The notes beneath the pieces are model-generated. The model was not told the origin of the DNA, did no database searches, and worked only from the letters and a program-made list of their open reading frames with translations. A stretch of DNA of 64,000 nt from Cherax quadricarinatus (Eukaryota > Arthropoda > Malacostraca > Decapoda > Parastacidae), in contig NC_091293.1 of the NCBI RefSeq assembly GCF_038502225.1, positions 17,906,459 through 17,970,458 of the forward strand. The letters are read 5' to 3'. Of the stretch, positions 33,467 to 44,725 are shown piece by piece. Made by a program: the position numbers and the translations under genes. How positions within the stretch are numbered: position 1 is the first letter of the stretch; each line of letters starts with the position of its first letter.

Positions 33467-33965
33467 TTCAAATTCAAATTCAAATTCAAAGTTTATTCTC
33501 TATAAGGATTACAATGCTGAGTTTACAGAAATTTGGTTATTGTTTGGTTTACATGTAGTAAAATTGTGATTACAGAGTGTACCACTAGAACGCTTAGCAT
33601 GGCTAGGCATTTCGGGCATACTTAGTTTTATTCTTAATTGTAAAATATTACAAATTATGAGGTAAGTTGGTCTTATGGCTAAGTGACTAAATACTAGTTT
33701 ATGAGTTTAGCAATGTGAATGCTTTTCTTTTGGCACAGTATATAGTTTCAGTATTGGAGTATCACAGGATTCATTATTTTAAGACTGAGATTAATATTTC
33801 TGTTTATGGTCAAATGAGTGAGCGAGTGTAAGTGTGAACCACCAGGTGGTATTCGTGTAGTTAGTTGACGGGGTGTATCAGGGAGATAAGATGTTTTCTA
33901 ATGGTAGTTTTGAAGGTGATGAATGTGTCTGCAGTTCTAGAGTTCTCAGGTAGGGTATTCCAGTC
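33467..33965 (-). mobile_element. LINE-3 3' fragment nested in LINE-2 insert II
   Basis: On the minus strand it encodes DWNTLPENSRTADTFITFKT then TTIRKHLISL, the C-terminal W-xx-LP segment of a CR1-group RT, followed by a 3' UTR ending in (AATTTG)n. The same UTR lies on the plus strand at 52076-52415. Removing it rejoins LINE-2 sequence that is continuous in the copy at 57230. Confidence 0.75.
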
Positions 33966-33969
33966 CAGT

Positions 33970-34828
33970 CCAATGACATTCTTCTTTGCAAATATACAGG
34001 GTCTAAAGCCAGCAACGAACAACAAAATACCTTTCATCCGTGGACTGCTTGCAGAGGCAAAGGCAATGTTCGCGGCTTTCACTGAGACCCACATAAGGGA
34101 TCACTTGGACAACGAAATATGGATCCCAGGTTACAACCTATACAGATATGACAGAGTGAACAAGCAAAAGGGGGGGGGGTTGGCCTGTACATTGCAGAGT
34201 CACTTGTTTGCACAAACTGCTTAATGCCTCAAATGATGTAGTGGAAGTTTTAGCAGTAGAGGTTGAGAACCAAAACCTAGTCATTGTGGTAGTCTACAAG
34301 CCTCCGGATGCAACATCCCAGCAATTCCAGGAACAGCTGTTAAAAATTGACCACTGTCTGGAAAATCTTCCAGCTCCTGCACCCAACATCTTGCTCCTGG
34401 GGGATTTCAACTTAAGGCACCTAAAATGGAGGAATATAGCAAATAATATTGTTGCAGTAATAACACCAGGAGGCAGCTCTGATGAAAACTCACACTCACA
34501 CGAGCTTTTAAATCTCTGCACAAAATTCAATTTAAACCAGCAAATAATAGAGCCTACTAGACTGGAGAATACACTAGACCTCATCTTCACTAACAATGAT
34601 GATCTGATAAGAAATGTCACCATATCAAAAACAATATACTCAGATCACAACATAATTGAGGTTCAGACATGTATGCGTGGAGCCCCAGACCGACATAATG
34701 AGACTAGTCACGAGGGAGCATTCACCAAATTCAACTTCAATAACAAAAACATAAAGTGGGACCAAGTAAACCAAGTCCTAACTGATACTAAGCAACACAG
34801 ACCCCAACTTATGCCTAGAACAGATTAA
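33970..34828 (+). pseudogene. LINE-2 insert II: endonuclease
   Basis: ITFFFANIQGLKPATNNKIP, AAFTETHIRDH (catalytic E), then a frameshift in a G run near 34180. Continues VVEVLAVEVENQNLVIVVVY, NILLLGDFNLRHLKW, LDLIFTNNDDLIRN, YSDHNIIEVQT (DH). Ends LMPRTD and stop at 34828. The next codons of ORF2 are in the +1 frame. Confidence 0.8.
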
Positions 34829-34829
34829 C

Positions 34830-36840
34830 TTGGTGGCACTCGATGTATGCAAAATGCTTATTCCTCTAAGAAAACGGAGGAGTAGATGTAAAATAGAAAG
34901 AGACAGGCGCTCCCTTTACAGGCGACGGAAAAGAATAACAGAGCGGCTAAAAGAGGTCAATATATCTGAAATGCGTAGGGAGACACTGGTCAGAGAAATA
35001 GCAAGCATCGAACTTAAGCTAAAGGAATCTTATAGGAGTCAGGAATCGTGGGAAGAACTAAAAGCCATAAATAAAATCGAAAGAAATCCAAAGTATTTCT
35101 TCTCCTATGCCAAATCAAAGTCGAGAACAACGTCCAGTATTGGGCCCCTGCTTAAACAAGATGGGTCCTACACAGCAAGGAAATGAGTGAGCTGCTCAAG
35201 TCCCAATATGACTCAGTTTTTAGCAAGCCGCTAACCAGACTGAGAGTCGAAGATCAAAATTAATTTTTTATGAGAGAGCCACAAAATTTGATTAACACAA
35301 GCCTATCCGATGTTATCCTGACGCCAAATGACTTCGAACAGGCGATAAATGACATGCCCATGCACTCTGCCCCAGGGCCAGACTCATGGAACTCCGTGTT
35401 CATCAGGAACTGCAAGAAGCCCCTATCACGAGCCTTTTCCATCCTATGGAGAGGGAGCATGGACACGAGGGTCGTCCTACAGTTACTAAAAACAACAGAC
35501 ATAGCCCCACTCCACGAAGGGGGCAGTAAAGCAACAGCAAAGAACTACAGACCAATAGCACTAACATCCCATATCATAAAAATCTTTGAAAGGATCCTAA
35601 GAAGCAAGATCACAACCCATCTAGAAACCCATCAGTTACACAACCCAGGGCAACTTGGGTTTAGAACAGGTCGCTCCTGTCTGTCTCAACTATTGGATCA
35701 CTACGACAAGGTCCTAAATGCACTAGAAGACAAAAAGAATGCAGATGTAATATATACAGACTTTGCAAAAGCCTTCGACAAGTGTGACCATGGCGTAATA
35801 GCGCACAGAATGCGTGCTAAAGGAATAACGGGAAAAGTCGGTCGATGGATCTATAATTTCCTCACTAACAGAACACAGAGAGTAGTCATCAACAGAGTAA
35901 AGTCCGAGGCAGCTACGGTGAAAAGCTCTGTTCCAGAAGGCACAGTACTCGCTCCCATCTTGTTCCTCATCCTCATATCCGACATAGACAAGGATGTCAG
36001 CCACAGCACCGTGTCTTCCTTTGCAGATGACACCCGAATCTGCATGGCAGTGTCTTCCATTGCAGAGCTGCAAGGCTCCAGGCGGACATCAACCAAATCT
36101 TTCAGTGGGCTGCAGAAAACAATATGAAGTTCAACTATGAGAAATTTAAATTACTCAGATATGGTAAACACGAGGAAATTAAATCTTCATCAGAGTACAA
36201 AACAAATTCTTGCCACAAAATAGAGCGAAACACCAACGTCAAAGACCTGGGAGTGATCATGTCGGAGGATCTCACGTTCAAGGATCATAACATTGTATCA
36301 ATCGCATCTGCTAGAAAAATGACAGGATGGATAATGAGAACTTTCAAAACTAGGGAGGCCAAGCCCATGATGACACTCTTCAGGTCACTTGTTCTATCTA
36401 GGCTGGAATATTGCTGCACACTAACAGCACCTTTCAAGGCAGGTGAAATTGCTGACCTAGAAAATGTACAGAGAACCTTCACGGCACGCATAACGGAGAT
36501 AAAACACCTCAATTACTGGGAGTGCTGGAGGTTCCTAAACCTGTATTCCCTGGAACGCAGGCGGGAGAGATACATGATTATATACACCTGGAAAATCCTA
36601 GAGGGACTAGTACCGAACTTGCACACGAAAATCACTCTCTACGAAAGCAAAAGACTTGGCAGACGATGCACCATCCCCCCAATGAAAAGCAGGGGTGTCA
36701 CTAGCACGTTAAGAGACCATACAATAAGTGTCGGGCCCGAGACTGTTCAACTGCCACCCAGCATACATAAGGGGGATTACCAACAGACCCCTGGCAGTCT
36801 TCAAGCTGGCACTGGACAAGCACCTAAAGTCGGTTCCTGA
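34830..36840 (+). pseudogene. LINE-2 insert II: reverse transcriptase, broken
   Basis: Same protein as insert I but with a 7-bp loss near 35176, a stop near 35262, and an indel near 36066 just after SSFADDTRICMAVS. Box A reads TDFAKAFDKCDHG; box B reads SSVPEGTVLAPILF, with Gln replaced by Glu. Dead copy. Confidence 0.8.
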
Positions 36841-36989
36841 CCAGCCGGGCTGTGGCTCGTACGTTGGTTTGCGTGCAGCCAGCAGCAACAGCCTGGTTGA
36901 TCAGGCTCTGATCCACCAGGAGGCCTGGTCACAGACCTGGCCGCGGGGGCGTTGACCCCCGGAACTCTCTCCAGGTAAACTCCAGGTAA

Positions 36990-38053
36990 ACAGGGAGGCA
37001 ACAACGAGTCATGGTACGTGATGAGGTGTCAAAGTGGGCGCCTGTGACAAGCGGGGTTCCACAGGGGTCAGTCCTAGGACCTGTGCTGTTCTTGGTATAT
37101 GTGAATGACATAACGGAAGGGATAGACTCAGAAGTGTCCTTGTTTGCGGACGATGTGAAGTTAATGAGAAGAATCAAATCGGATGAGGATCAGGCAGGAC
37201 TACAAAGAGACCTGGACAGGCTACAAGCCTGGTCCAGCAACTGGCTCCTTGAGTTTAACCCCGCCAAATGCAAAGTCATGAAGATTGGGGAAGGGCAAAG
37301 AAGACCGCAGACACAATATAGTTTAGATGGCCAAAGTCTGCAAACCTCACTCAAGGAAAAAGATCTGGGGGTGAGTATAACACCGAGCATATCTCCTGAG
37401 GCGCACATCAATCAGATAACTGCTGCAGCATACGGGCGCCTGGCAAACCTATGGATAGCGTTCCGATACCTCAGTAAGGAGTCGTTCAAGACTCTGTATA
37501 CCATTTACGTCAGGCCCATACTGGAGTATGCAGCACCAGTTTGGAATCCACACCTAGTCAAGCATGTCAAGAAATTAGAGAAAGTGCAAAGATTTGCAAC
37601 AAGACTAGTCCCAGAGCTACGGGGATTGTCCTACGAAGAAAGGTTGAGGGAAATCGGCCTGACGACACTGGAGGCCAGGAGGGTCAGGGGAGACATGATA
37701 ACGACATATAAAATACTGCGCGGAATAGACGAGGTGAACAAAGACGGGATGTTCCAGAGATGGGACACAGACACAAGAGGTCACAATTGGAAGTTGAAGA
37801 CTCAGATGAATCAAAGGTATGTTAGGAAGTATTTCTTCAGTCATAGAGTAGTCAAGCCGTGGAATAGCCTAGAAAGTGAAGTAGTGGAGGCAGGAACCAT
37901 ACATAGTTTTAAGGCGAGGTATGATAAAGCTCATGGAGCAGGGAGAGAGAGGACCTAGTAGGAATCAGTGAAGAGGCGGGGCCAGGAGCTATGACTCGAC
38001 CCCTGCAACCACAAATAGGTGAGTACAAATTGGTGAGTACAAATTGGTGAGTA
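36990..38053 (+). pseudogene. CR1 copy 4: RT box B to C-terminus and 3' UTR
   Basis: The frame open from 37011 to 37958 gives GVPQGSVLGPVLFLVYVND, SLFADDVKLMRRIKS, EKDLGVSITPS, SYEERLREIGLTTLEARRVR and FFSHRVVKPWNSL. The 3' UTR repeats the word ttggtgagtac and then meets (AC)n. This section is intact; the element's lesions are upstream. Confidence 0.85.
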
Positions 38054-38056
38054 CAC

Positions 38057-38110
<54 letters not shown>
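38054..38110. repeat. (AC)n microsatellite
   Basis: AC tract at the 3' junction of CR1 copy 4 and next to the 3' end of LINE-4 copy A. Confidence 0.95.
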
Positions 38111-38111
<1 letters not shown>

Positions 38112-38345
38112 GTAATGCTTTATTTACAGCTAGCAAAGTCAGGGTATTTCTCCAGAATGGTCTGTAATATACCACTGTGGATAAAATACTTTGCCATTTC
38201 TTGAACATTTCTGAGCGAGTTGTCTCTAAACTCATTAATTTGATCGCACTCCAGTACAGAATGACGCAAGGTGTGACAGTAGTCCATCTGGCAAAGTTTA
38301 CATTTCGTTTGGTCTACATCTGGTGGTGGTGATTTAACCTGCCAA

Positions 38346-39045
38346 AGATAACAAATTCCCACTACAGGCAGCACACTCCACCAATATTCAAAACTATAAA
38401 CCTACTCACCATACAAAACATCCATACTTATTATTGTACCTACTACATACATAGAACACTTAACTCGGACATAAACCCTCCTCTCAAACGTATCCTTACC
38501 AACCTCAACAGAACACATGACCATAACACAAGGCACAGATCACTCTTTGATGTTCCTCGTGTCCATCTCACACTATGCAAAAACTCAATGCACATAAAAG
38601 GCCCTAAAATCTCTAATTCACTACGTGTGAATATAAAAGAAACACTGTTTATAAATTCAAGTCTCTTCTTAAAATCACTTACTCATCCACAACCAAATAA
38701 ATACTGAATACTTGTATCTCATATTCAACCTGTGACCCAATCAAACTTTGTTATTTTTTAATTACATTACCTAACAGAATACTCCATTCTATTGAATGCA
38801 CAGCAACATAGTAAATGACAATGTGACCTGTCTTTGAAATACTCATTTGTGCTTAATTGTTATTTGTTTACAATAATATTTACCACTGAATATATCATTG
38901 CTTAATTAATCTTAAGTTAATTTTTAAGCCTGCCCATAATGTTCTGCATTCAAGGGGCTTTGGCATGTTACACTTAACCACTGTATTTCCTTGCACTTCT
39001 ATGCATCATGTTCAAATTAATAAATAAATAAATAAATAAATACTT
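38346..39045 (+). mobile_element. LINE-1 3' fragment, plus strand
   Basis: Reverse complement of 1790-2520: shares aaattcccactacag, ccaccaatattcaaaac and atgttcaaatt plus an (AATA)n tail. It splits the LINE-4 RNase H-to-finger stretch, between residues equivalent to LGYKY and LWQV. 5'-truncated in the RT C-terminus. Confidence 0.8.
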
Positions 39046-39054
39046 GTAACCCAA

Positions 39055-39169
39055 CCGGAGCCGGGCAGTAGTGACAGCCGAAGCCGGGCGGTAGTGACAG
39101 CCGGAGCCGGGCAGTAGTGACAGCCGGAGCCGGGCAGTAGTGACAGCCGGAGCCGGGCAGTAGTGACAT
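39055..39169 (-). repeat. 23-bp minisatellite, five units, inside LINE-4
   Basis: Unit ccggagccgggcagtagtga plus cag. One unit corresponds to the TTARLRL codons of LINE-4, which are single-copy in copy B. So the array arose by expansion of LINE coding DNA. Confidence 0.9.
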
Positions 39170-39411
39170 CCAAGAGTCTGCTTATTTTGTCGGATGCATC
39201 ATAGACATGTGGCTCCTCCTGCATGATGGAATTATGATAGATGGACTGACTTGTGTCAGTCTCCCCAAGTCTTAGGTCAATAAAATTCAGTTTAAGTTCT
39301 TTTCGTATTATTGTTCTCATACTGTTAACTGACAAGCCAAGATTGTAGTCTACTCCCTCTTTGAAAGCATACAAGTTAGCCAATTTATCAGTTCTATCGC
39401 GCAACTGAAGG

Positions 39412-40253
39412 TTAGTTGGTTTAATATGTTTATTATGCACCCCATACCCATCCTGTGGGCGGTAGTCAAAAGATTACAGAGGTACATAATTGGTCCAGGG
39501 ACTGGACTCCAAAGTTTTGATAGCTGACCAAGTTACAAAGGTAATGAACTAGATCTGGTCACAGTCGTGGCCAAGTACAAAGGTAATGAGCTCCAGGTAG
39601 ACCTGGTCACACTCATGACTAATTACAAAGGTAATGAACTACATCTGGTTACGATAATGAGAACTGACAAAGGTAATGAGCTCCAGGTAGAGCTGGTTGC
39701 AATTATGACAAGTTTCAAAGGTAATGAGTTGTGAACACATGATTACAATCATGAACAATTTTCAGAGTAATGATCAGTTAACAAACATTGTAGGGAATTC
39801 ATCCATTGCCAACAGACGTTGCTTGGTGCCTGTCCCTCCTCGGCAGGACAGCCATTGCAAACAGCAGCATGTTGTCCCGGGATCTGTTGTTTGCAGGAGC
39901 ACCATCGACCCTCTCCAAGAGGTCGAAGAGGCCAGCGGCTCTGCTAGCAGCCCAAGGGAGAACCGCCCTGGGAACGTGTCAACGTCCTGGTGGATGCCAA
40001 GTTGACTGAAGATCCCAGGCCCTCTGTAAAGGTGAAGGCACGGCAGCTGTCACCTATGTCTGCTGGGAGGGGCTGTTGATTGTTGCCACCTGGAGCCCTC
40101 CGGGTGCCCAGACACCCACCGTGTGCACGGATGTTGAAGCTTGAGGAACGGAGTGCACACTGCCTGTGGCACACCTGACAGCTGCCTTGCGGTCGAACTC
40201 CACGGCGCTGTCCCTGCAGTGCTATCGCTGACGTGGGCTGGGAGGGAAAACGT
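39412..40253 (-). mobile_element. non-coding LINE-4b-tailed insert
   Basis: GCAACTGAAGG occurs at 39401-39411 and 40254-40264, flanking 842 bp that interrupt the RNase H frame after WIPSHTGLQLH. The minus strand ends ggggtgcataataaacatat. The 3' half has about five degenerate repeats around ggtaatgagctccaggtaga. A related sequence lies in plus orientation at about 45190-45720. Confidence 0.75.
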
Positions 40254-40264
40254 GCAACTGAAGG

Positions 40265-41987
40265 CCAGTGTGAGATGGAATCCACAGCATGTGCACTGTC
40301 CACAATCTCACCATACCTATGTCTGGCTTCTGACAAGCATGCCACAATTTATACTTAATGAGTTGAGAGCATTTATGGATGACAGAATCAGTTACAATTA
40401 AAGTATCAACCTTAGATACATGAACGCATCTGAGTGCCAGGAGTATGGCAAACAATTCTGTTTGAAAGTGGATTGGTGAACAGAACCATCAACTTAAATA
40501 ATTTGTGAGAGAGTGTGCTGTGTGACTAAGTCATCAATAGACCTTAAGGCATCCTGTTTGGCTTCAAGGCAAAGCTTTGGTTGTGATTTAAGAAGTAGTT
40601 TGGGGGGAATGGAGGGATGGTAGTTTGGAATGAGGTAATATTCCATTGAGCAGAGAAGTGCCGCTGTTGCTCTACTTTGACAGAGATCATGCATCTGGTT
40701 CATGCGGAGGTCGGTTCCAGTTTTCTTTGATCCATCTGGAGGGGTGTTCACCAGTGCTGAGGAAAGTTTGGAGTGTTTCTGTGCAAGGGTCTGAATGGGC
40801 TTCCCTGAGCATACTGACCCCAATTAGGATATTTCTTTCAGTAACACAATCTCTGATGCTTGGAATATCAAGTTCTTCCCGCATATTTAAAATTTTGGCA
40901 GTACGAGGGCATCTTAGAATGAACCTCATTGCTTCGTTCTGCAGTTTTCCAGACCTTCAAGCTTCCAGTCAGACACAAGAGCAAGTAGTTCCGCAGCATA
41001 ATCAACCAACGATCTAATATAACCAAGATACATCATTTTCACAATTTTAACATTATCACCATACCTGGGATGAAAACCTGCTCTCAACCTTTCTTTGTAT
41101 TGACGACAAAGTCTCGTTACAACAGGTCCAAGTAGTGGGGCCTCAAAGCCTAGATACCTGTATCTGGTTACATATTCTAGAAGAGACCCATCATGCAACT
41201 GGATCTGGCGAACTGTGCCTCTTTGTCGAGGAGGACGCCTATTGAGTATCTTTGTTTTATCAATAGAGATTATCAAGCCCAGGTCCTGACACGAGGCTAG
41301 TACATGATTAAGAATGTTCTGGGTGTTGGAGAATCCGGTGGTGTGAATCATTATATCATCAGCAAAACTAATAATATAATGATGGGGCTGGCTAGGCATA
41401 ACATTAAGTAAGGCATTAATTAGAATATTGAATAGGGTGGGACTGAGCACACCTCCCTGTGGGGTTCCTAATTCAAAATCTTAAGTTACACTTCTGTGTC
41501 CCTGGAACAACACAGACGACTTTCTGTTTGACAGGTAGCCTTTAATCCAGCGGAGAAGCCATCCTCCAACATCCATTCTGGCAAGTTCACTAATGATTAC
41601 ATGTCGGTTGGCTACATCAAAAGCGGATTTAAGATCAAGGAAGGTAGTGTATGAGCTGTCAGTGTGCAGAATGAGAAAGGTGGCTATGCAATGATGCACA
41701 CTCCTTCCATGCATGAAACCATGCAACCGGGGAGACAAAAATTGTTTGATTCTGTACATGAGACGATTAAGAATCATCCTCTCGAATGTTTTACACAAGG
41801 AGCTAGTAAGAGATATTGGGCGAAATGCATTTTGTTGATTGGGCTTAGGAATGAGAATGATGAGGCTGTTGGTCCAGGATTTAGGGAGGATTGGGCTTAG
41901 GAATGAGAATGATGAGGCTGTTGGTCCAGGATTTAAGGAGCTCCCCAGTGACATAGCTCATGTTGTATAATTTAAGTAAAGGATTAC
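40265..41987 (-). pseudogene. LINE-4 copy A: reverse transcriptase and start of RNase H
   Basis: 41987 downward: VPSNPLLKLYNMSY, SWTNSLIILIPKPNQQNAFR (with a 51-bp tandem duplication at 41837-41938), PISLTSSLCKTFERM, TFLDLKSAFDVANRH (box A), then a stop near 41481. After it come LSPTLFNILINALLN and ISFADDIMIHTTG (box C, 41450-40926), YRYLGFEAPL and LRFILRCPRTAKILNMREEL. The RNase H section contains FAILLALRCVHVSKVDTLIV then TDSVIHKCSQL, with the E and D residues, and WIPSHTGLQLH. Several frame breaks. Not functional. Confidence 0.75.
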
Positions 41988-41998
41988 TTGGTACTCGA

Positions 41999-42415
41999 GT
42001 TATGCATCGTATATGATGTATTAAATCCAAGACACAGATCTAGTATGCCACCATATATGTGAGTAGGCTCAGTAGTGCCCACAATTCGAACATTATCATG
42101 CTCATTTAGTAATCTCACTAGTTTAGTTCCATTGGTGTTTGTTATAGACCCACCAATATTCTCATGTCCGGCATTAAAATCTCCAAGAATGATGGTAGGT
42201 TCACTATTGATGCGATCTGGTAAAGCATCAGGTCGAAGCTGGTTCGCTGGGGCATAGAGATTAAAAATGTTTATGGAAAAATCGCCTGCATATACTTTGA
42301 CACCATGATACTGCATGTTAACTCGACTCTGCAAGGAAAGGAGTGAATGTGGCAAGTTCTTTCTGACATACATCACACAACAGTTGGTTGACACAGAGAC
42401 AACTTTATTAACCAC
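41999..42415 (-). pseudogene. LINE-4 copy B: endonuclease, inverted segment
   Basis: The minus strand reads VVSVSTNCCVMYVRKNLPHS, FSINIFNLYAPANQL, EPTIILGDFNAGHEN (GDFN), GTKLVRLLNEHDNV, GGILDLCLGFNTSYTMH, the middle and late part of an APE-type endonuclease. N-terminal catalytic residues are missing. Its C-terminus stops exactly at the TTGGTACTCGA duplication. Confidence 0.75.
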
Positions 42416-44725
42416 TTGGATCAATGGTATAAGAATTACGAGCCCATTGACACACAAAAATTTAATGATGATTTAATTACCACTATTGAGAGTGTTCTCA
42501 CAGATCAAGTGGGCAGGAATAGGAAACGAAGACCCTCCACTATAAATAACAATAAAAACCAATGTAAATACTATAATGATCCACAGCTGCGCAATCTAAC
42601 ACATGCAGCTAGGAGGATTGGTAAAGCATACCGTGAATGTAGAACCCCAGACCTGCTCAGAACGTTCCAAGCTGCACTAACAAATGCAAGGAATAGAAAG
42701 GAAGAACTTAGGCAACATGAATGGGAACAGTTTGTTAGTGGATTAAATAGGTCCACCCCTTTGAGTTTGGCTTGGAAAGGTATAAATAAAATAACCAGGA
42801 AAAAGACTGGCAATGTTGCTCATCCCTTTCCTTTTGAAAAAACAAATGACCTCATAAATGACTGGTCCAAAACATCCAGGCATGAAAGCCTTCCATCTCA
42901 TATTAGAAAAAATTTAGAGAGTACTTCTGAAGAAATGTTGAAACTGATTAATTTTATGAGCCAAAATATTGATGAGAGTGATTGCGTCTTTACCGAGTAT
43001 GAATTAGATAATGCATTAACCAAAGGTCGATCAACTGCTCCTGGAGAGGATGGTATAACCTATGATATTCTCAGAACTCTAAGGCACGTGCCTGATAACC
43101 CTTTGTTGGCACTGTATAATCTCAGTTACATTGAGGGCGTTCTTCCTACTTCCTGGACCAATAGTCTCATTGTGCCTATCCCTAAGCCCCAACAACCTGA
43201 TACATTTAGGCCGATCTCCTTAACTAGTTGTCTTTGTAAAACTTTTGAAAGAATGATGCTTAACAGACTGTACTACAAAATCAGACATCAACTTTCCCCC
43301 TACCTCTATGGGTTCATGAAAGGTAAAAGTGTGCAGAACTGTATTTCCACCTTTCTCACTGCACACACCTCTACTACTTTTACCACTTTTCTTGATCTAA
43401 AATCTGCATTTGATATTGCGAACAGAACCGTTATACTACATGAACTAGCCAAAATTAATATTGGTGGTAGCTTACTCTGCTGGATAATAGGATACCTGTC
43501 AAATAGAGTATCCTCTGTCCTTTACCAAGGCTTCAGAAGTGATTCTAAAGAAATGTCTTTAGGTACACCGCAGGGAGGAGTTCTTAGTCCCATGCTATTT
43601 AATATTCTGATTAATGCTCTCCTAAATGCTCTACCTGCCTCACCTAAACACATAGCTATAAGCTATGCTGATGATATCATGATCCATACAACAGGGCATA
43701 AGAAGATGAATACCATTCTTAATGAAGTTCAAGCAATTTGTAATCGACTAGGCCTCATAATATCTTCCTCTAAAACAAAGATATTAACAAGCAAACGACA
43801 TCCCCCACCCATCTATTTGCAGGGTGAAATCATTAGCTACTTTAAAACTTACAGATATCTTGGTGTAGATGTACCCTTTAACAAATCCACTATACCACAA
43901 CTAAACAAGAAATGTAAAGCTAGGCTAAATGCTCTCAAAGCTGTTGCTGGCTACAATCCCAACTATGGTGCTAATGTGAGAATCGTGAGAATGATGTACA
44001 TAGCCTATGTTAGGTCCTTAATTGATCATGCTGCTCCCATGTTGATATTAGCTAGAGAAAGTTCTCTCCGACCCTTGGAGTTAATGCAAAATGAAGCTCT
44101 CAGGATTATTCTTGGCTGTCCCAGATCTACAAAAGTTCTTAACATGAGGAAGGAGCTTGGTATTTCTAGTATCAGTGATAGGATTGTTGAAATTAACACT
44201 GTACTCGGTATTAGAATGTTGAGAAACGAACCAGACACTGTCACAGTGAATCTTACCAAGTGTCTAGAGGTAAACACACACAGATCTAAATGGATTGTGA
44301 AAACGTGCAATTGCATTAAGTTTTATAACCTGCATGAACTGTATCACTGTAGGCAACAAGAGCATTTCACCCCATCATGGAAGATGTGTTCATTTAATAT
44401 CACATACCTACAAGTCCCTCCCAAGAAGCTCATTGCTGGTAATCCCTTCCTTAAATCTCTTGTTAGAGCAACTGCTCAAGAAGAAATTTCTCACCTAGCT
44501 GGTAGTAATAAGTTATCACAAGTTATATACGCTGATGGATCTAAACAGGAGTCTTCTGGCAGGGCTGCATCTGCTCTTGTTGCCACCTCCCTAGTTAAGA
44601 ACGATAATAAATTTGTTGAGTTAGGCATAAGAATTAACAAAACTCGACACTGGGCAGCCGCAGCAAGCAACAACAAGGCTGCTCCTATATCTTGCCGTCC
44701 CCTGGGCCTATCCGAACTCCAGTGA
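42416..44725 (+). CDS. LINE-4 copy B: reverse transcriptase, long open frame
   Basis: A 769-residue frame without stops. Order: linker (LDQWYKNYEPIDTQKFNDDL, CKYYNDPQLRNLTHAARRIG), STAPGEDGITYDILR, RPISLTSCLCKTFERMM, TFLDLKSAFDIANR (box A), MSLGTPQGGVLSPMLFNILI (box B), AISYADDIMIHTTG (catalytic box C), YRYLGVDVP. The C-terminal VRSLIDHAAPMLI, ALRIILGCPRSTKVLNMRKE and VIYADGSKQESSGRAASALV are the thumb and the start of RNase H (first Asp). The frame then leaves the family and ends in foreign UTR sequence at 44725. RT looks intact, RNase H is truncated, and the endonuclease is inverted away. Confidence 0.8.
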   Translation: MDQWYKNYEPIDTQKFNDDLITTIESVLTDQVGRNRKRRPSTINNNKNQCKYYNDPQLRNLTHAARRIGKAYRECRTPDLLRTFQAALTNARNRKEELRQHEWEQFVSGLNRSTPLSLAWKGINKITRKKTGNVAHPFPFEKTNDLINDWSKTSRHESLPSHIRKNLESTSEEMLKLINFMSQNIDESDCVFTEYELDNALTKGRSTAPGEDGITYDILRTLRHVPDNPLLALYNLSYIEGVLPTSWTNSLIVPIPKPQQPDTFRPISLTSCLCKTFERMMLNRLYYKIRHQLSPYLYGFMKGKSVQNCISTFLTAHTSTTFTTFLDLKSAFDIANRTVILHELAKINIGGSLLCWIIGYLSNRVSSVLYQGFRSDSKEMSLGTPQGGVLSPMLFNILINALLNALPASPKHIAISYADDIMIHTTGHKKMNTILNEVQAICNRLGLIISSSKTKILTSKRHPPPIYLQGEIISYFKTYRYLGVDVPFNKSTIPQLNKKCKARLNALKAVAGYNPNYGANVRIVRMMYIAYVRSLIDHAAPMLILARESSLRPLELMQNEALRIILGCPRSTKVLNMRKELGISSISDRIVEINTVLGIRMLRNEPDTVTVNLTKCLEVNTHRSKWIVKTCNCIKFYNLHELYHCRQQEHFTPSWKMCSFNITYLQVPPKKLIAGNPFLKSLVRATAQEEISHLAGSNKLSQVIYADGSKQESSGRAASALVATSLVKNDNKFVELGIRINKTRHWAAAASNNKAAPISCRPLGLSELQ

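Larger units (their letters stand above)
33436..36989 (+). mobile_element. LINE-2 insert II
   Basis: Starts ccggaaaaaaataaccc, which corresponds to the ORF1/ORF2 junction of the full-length copy at about 57208, and ends ctccaggtaaactccaggta. ACAG flanks both ends (33432-33435, 36990-36993) and the CR1 frame resumes at once. It contains a LINE-3 tail near its 5' end. Confidence 0.85.
28075..38053 (+). mobile_element. CR1-like LINE, copy 4, near full length with two nested LINE-2 insertions
   Basis: 5' UTR 28075-28372 (strikingly C-rich on the plus strand), ORF pieces 28373-30867, LINE-2 insert I (30868-32885), RT fingers and palm 32886-33435, LINE-2 insert II (33436 to about 36989), then the RT remainder 36990-37958, 3' UTR and (AC)n at 38054. 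Joined together it matches copy 1 throughout the shared region. Both ends lie in AC repeats. Confidence 0.85.
38120..39400 (-). pseudogene. LINE-4 copy A: RNase H end and zinc-finger tail
   Basis: Pieces: LQLRDRTDKLANLYAFKEGV and VNSMRTIIRKELKL (39400-39260), DKISRLLDVTTARLRL leading into the minisatellite, and after the LINE-1 insertion CKLCQMDYCHTLRHSVLECD with KYPDFASCK (to 38120). The CxxC-x7-H-x5-C pattern matches CKLCDQAYGHSLEHYVLNC of copy B at 50610. Non-functional. Confidence 0.7.

Noticed and set aside
39055..39169. CRISPR-like array
   Set aside because: The five 23-bp units are contiguous with no spacers and derive from LINE codons; this is a minisatellite in animal DNA.
40141..40401. 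Plus-strand frames across 39724-40401
   Set aside because: Shadows of a non-coding minus-strand insert and the RNase H frame; no family resemblance.
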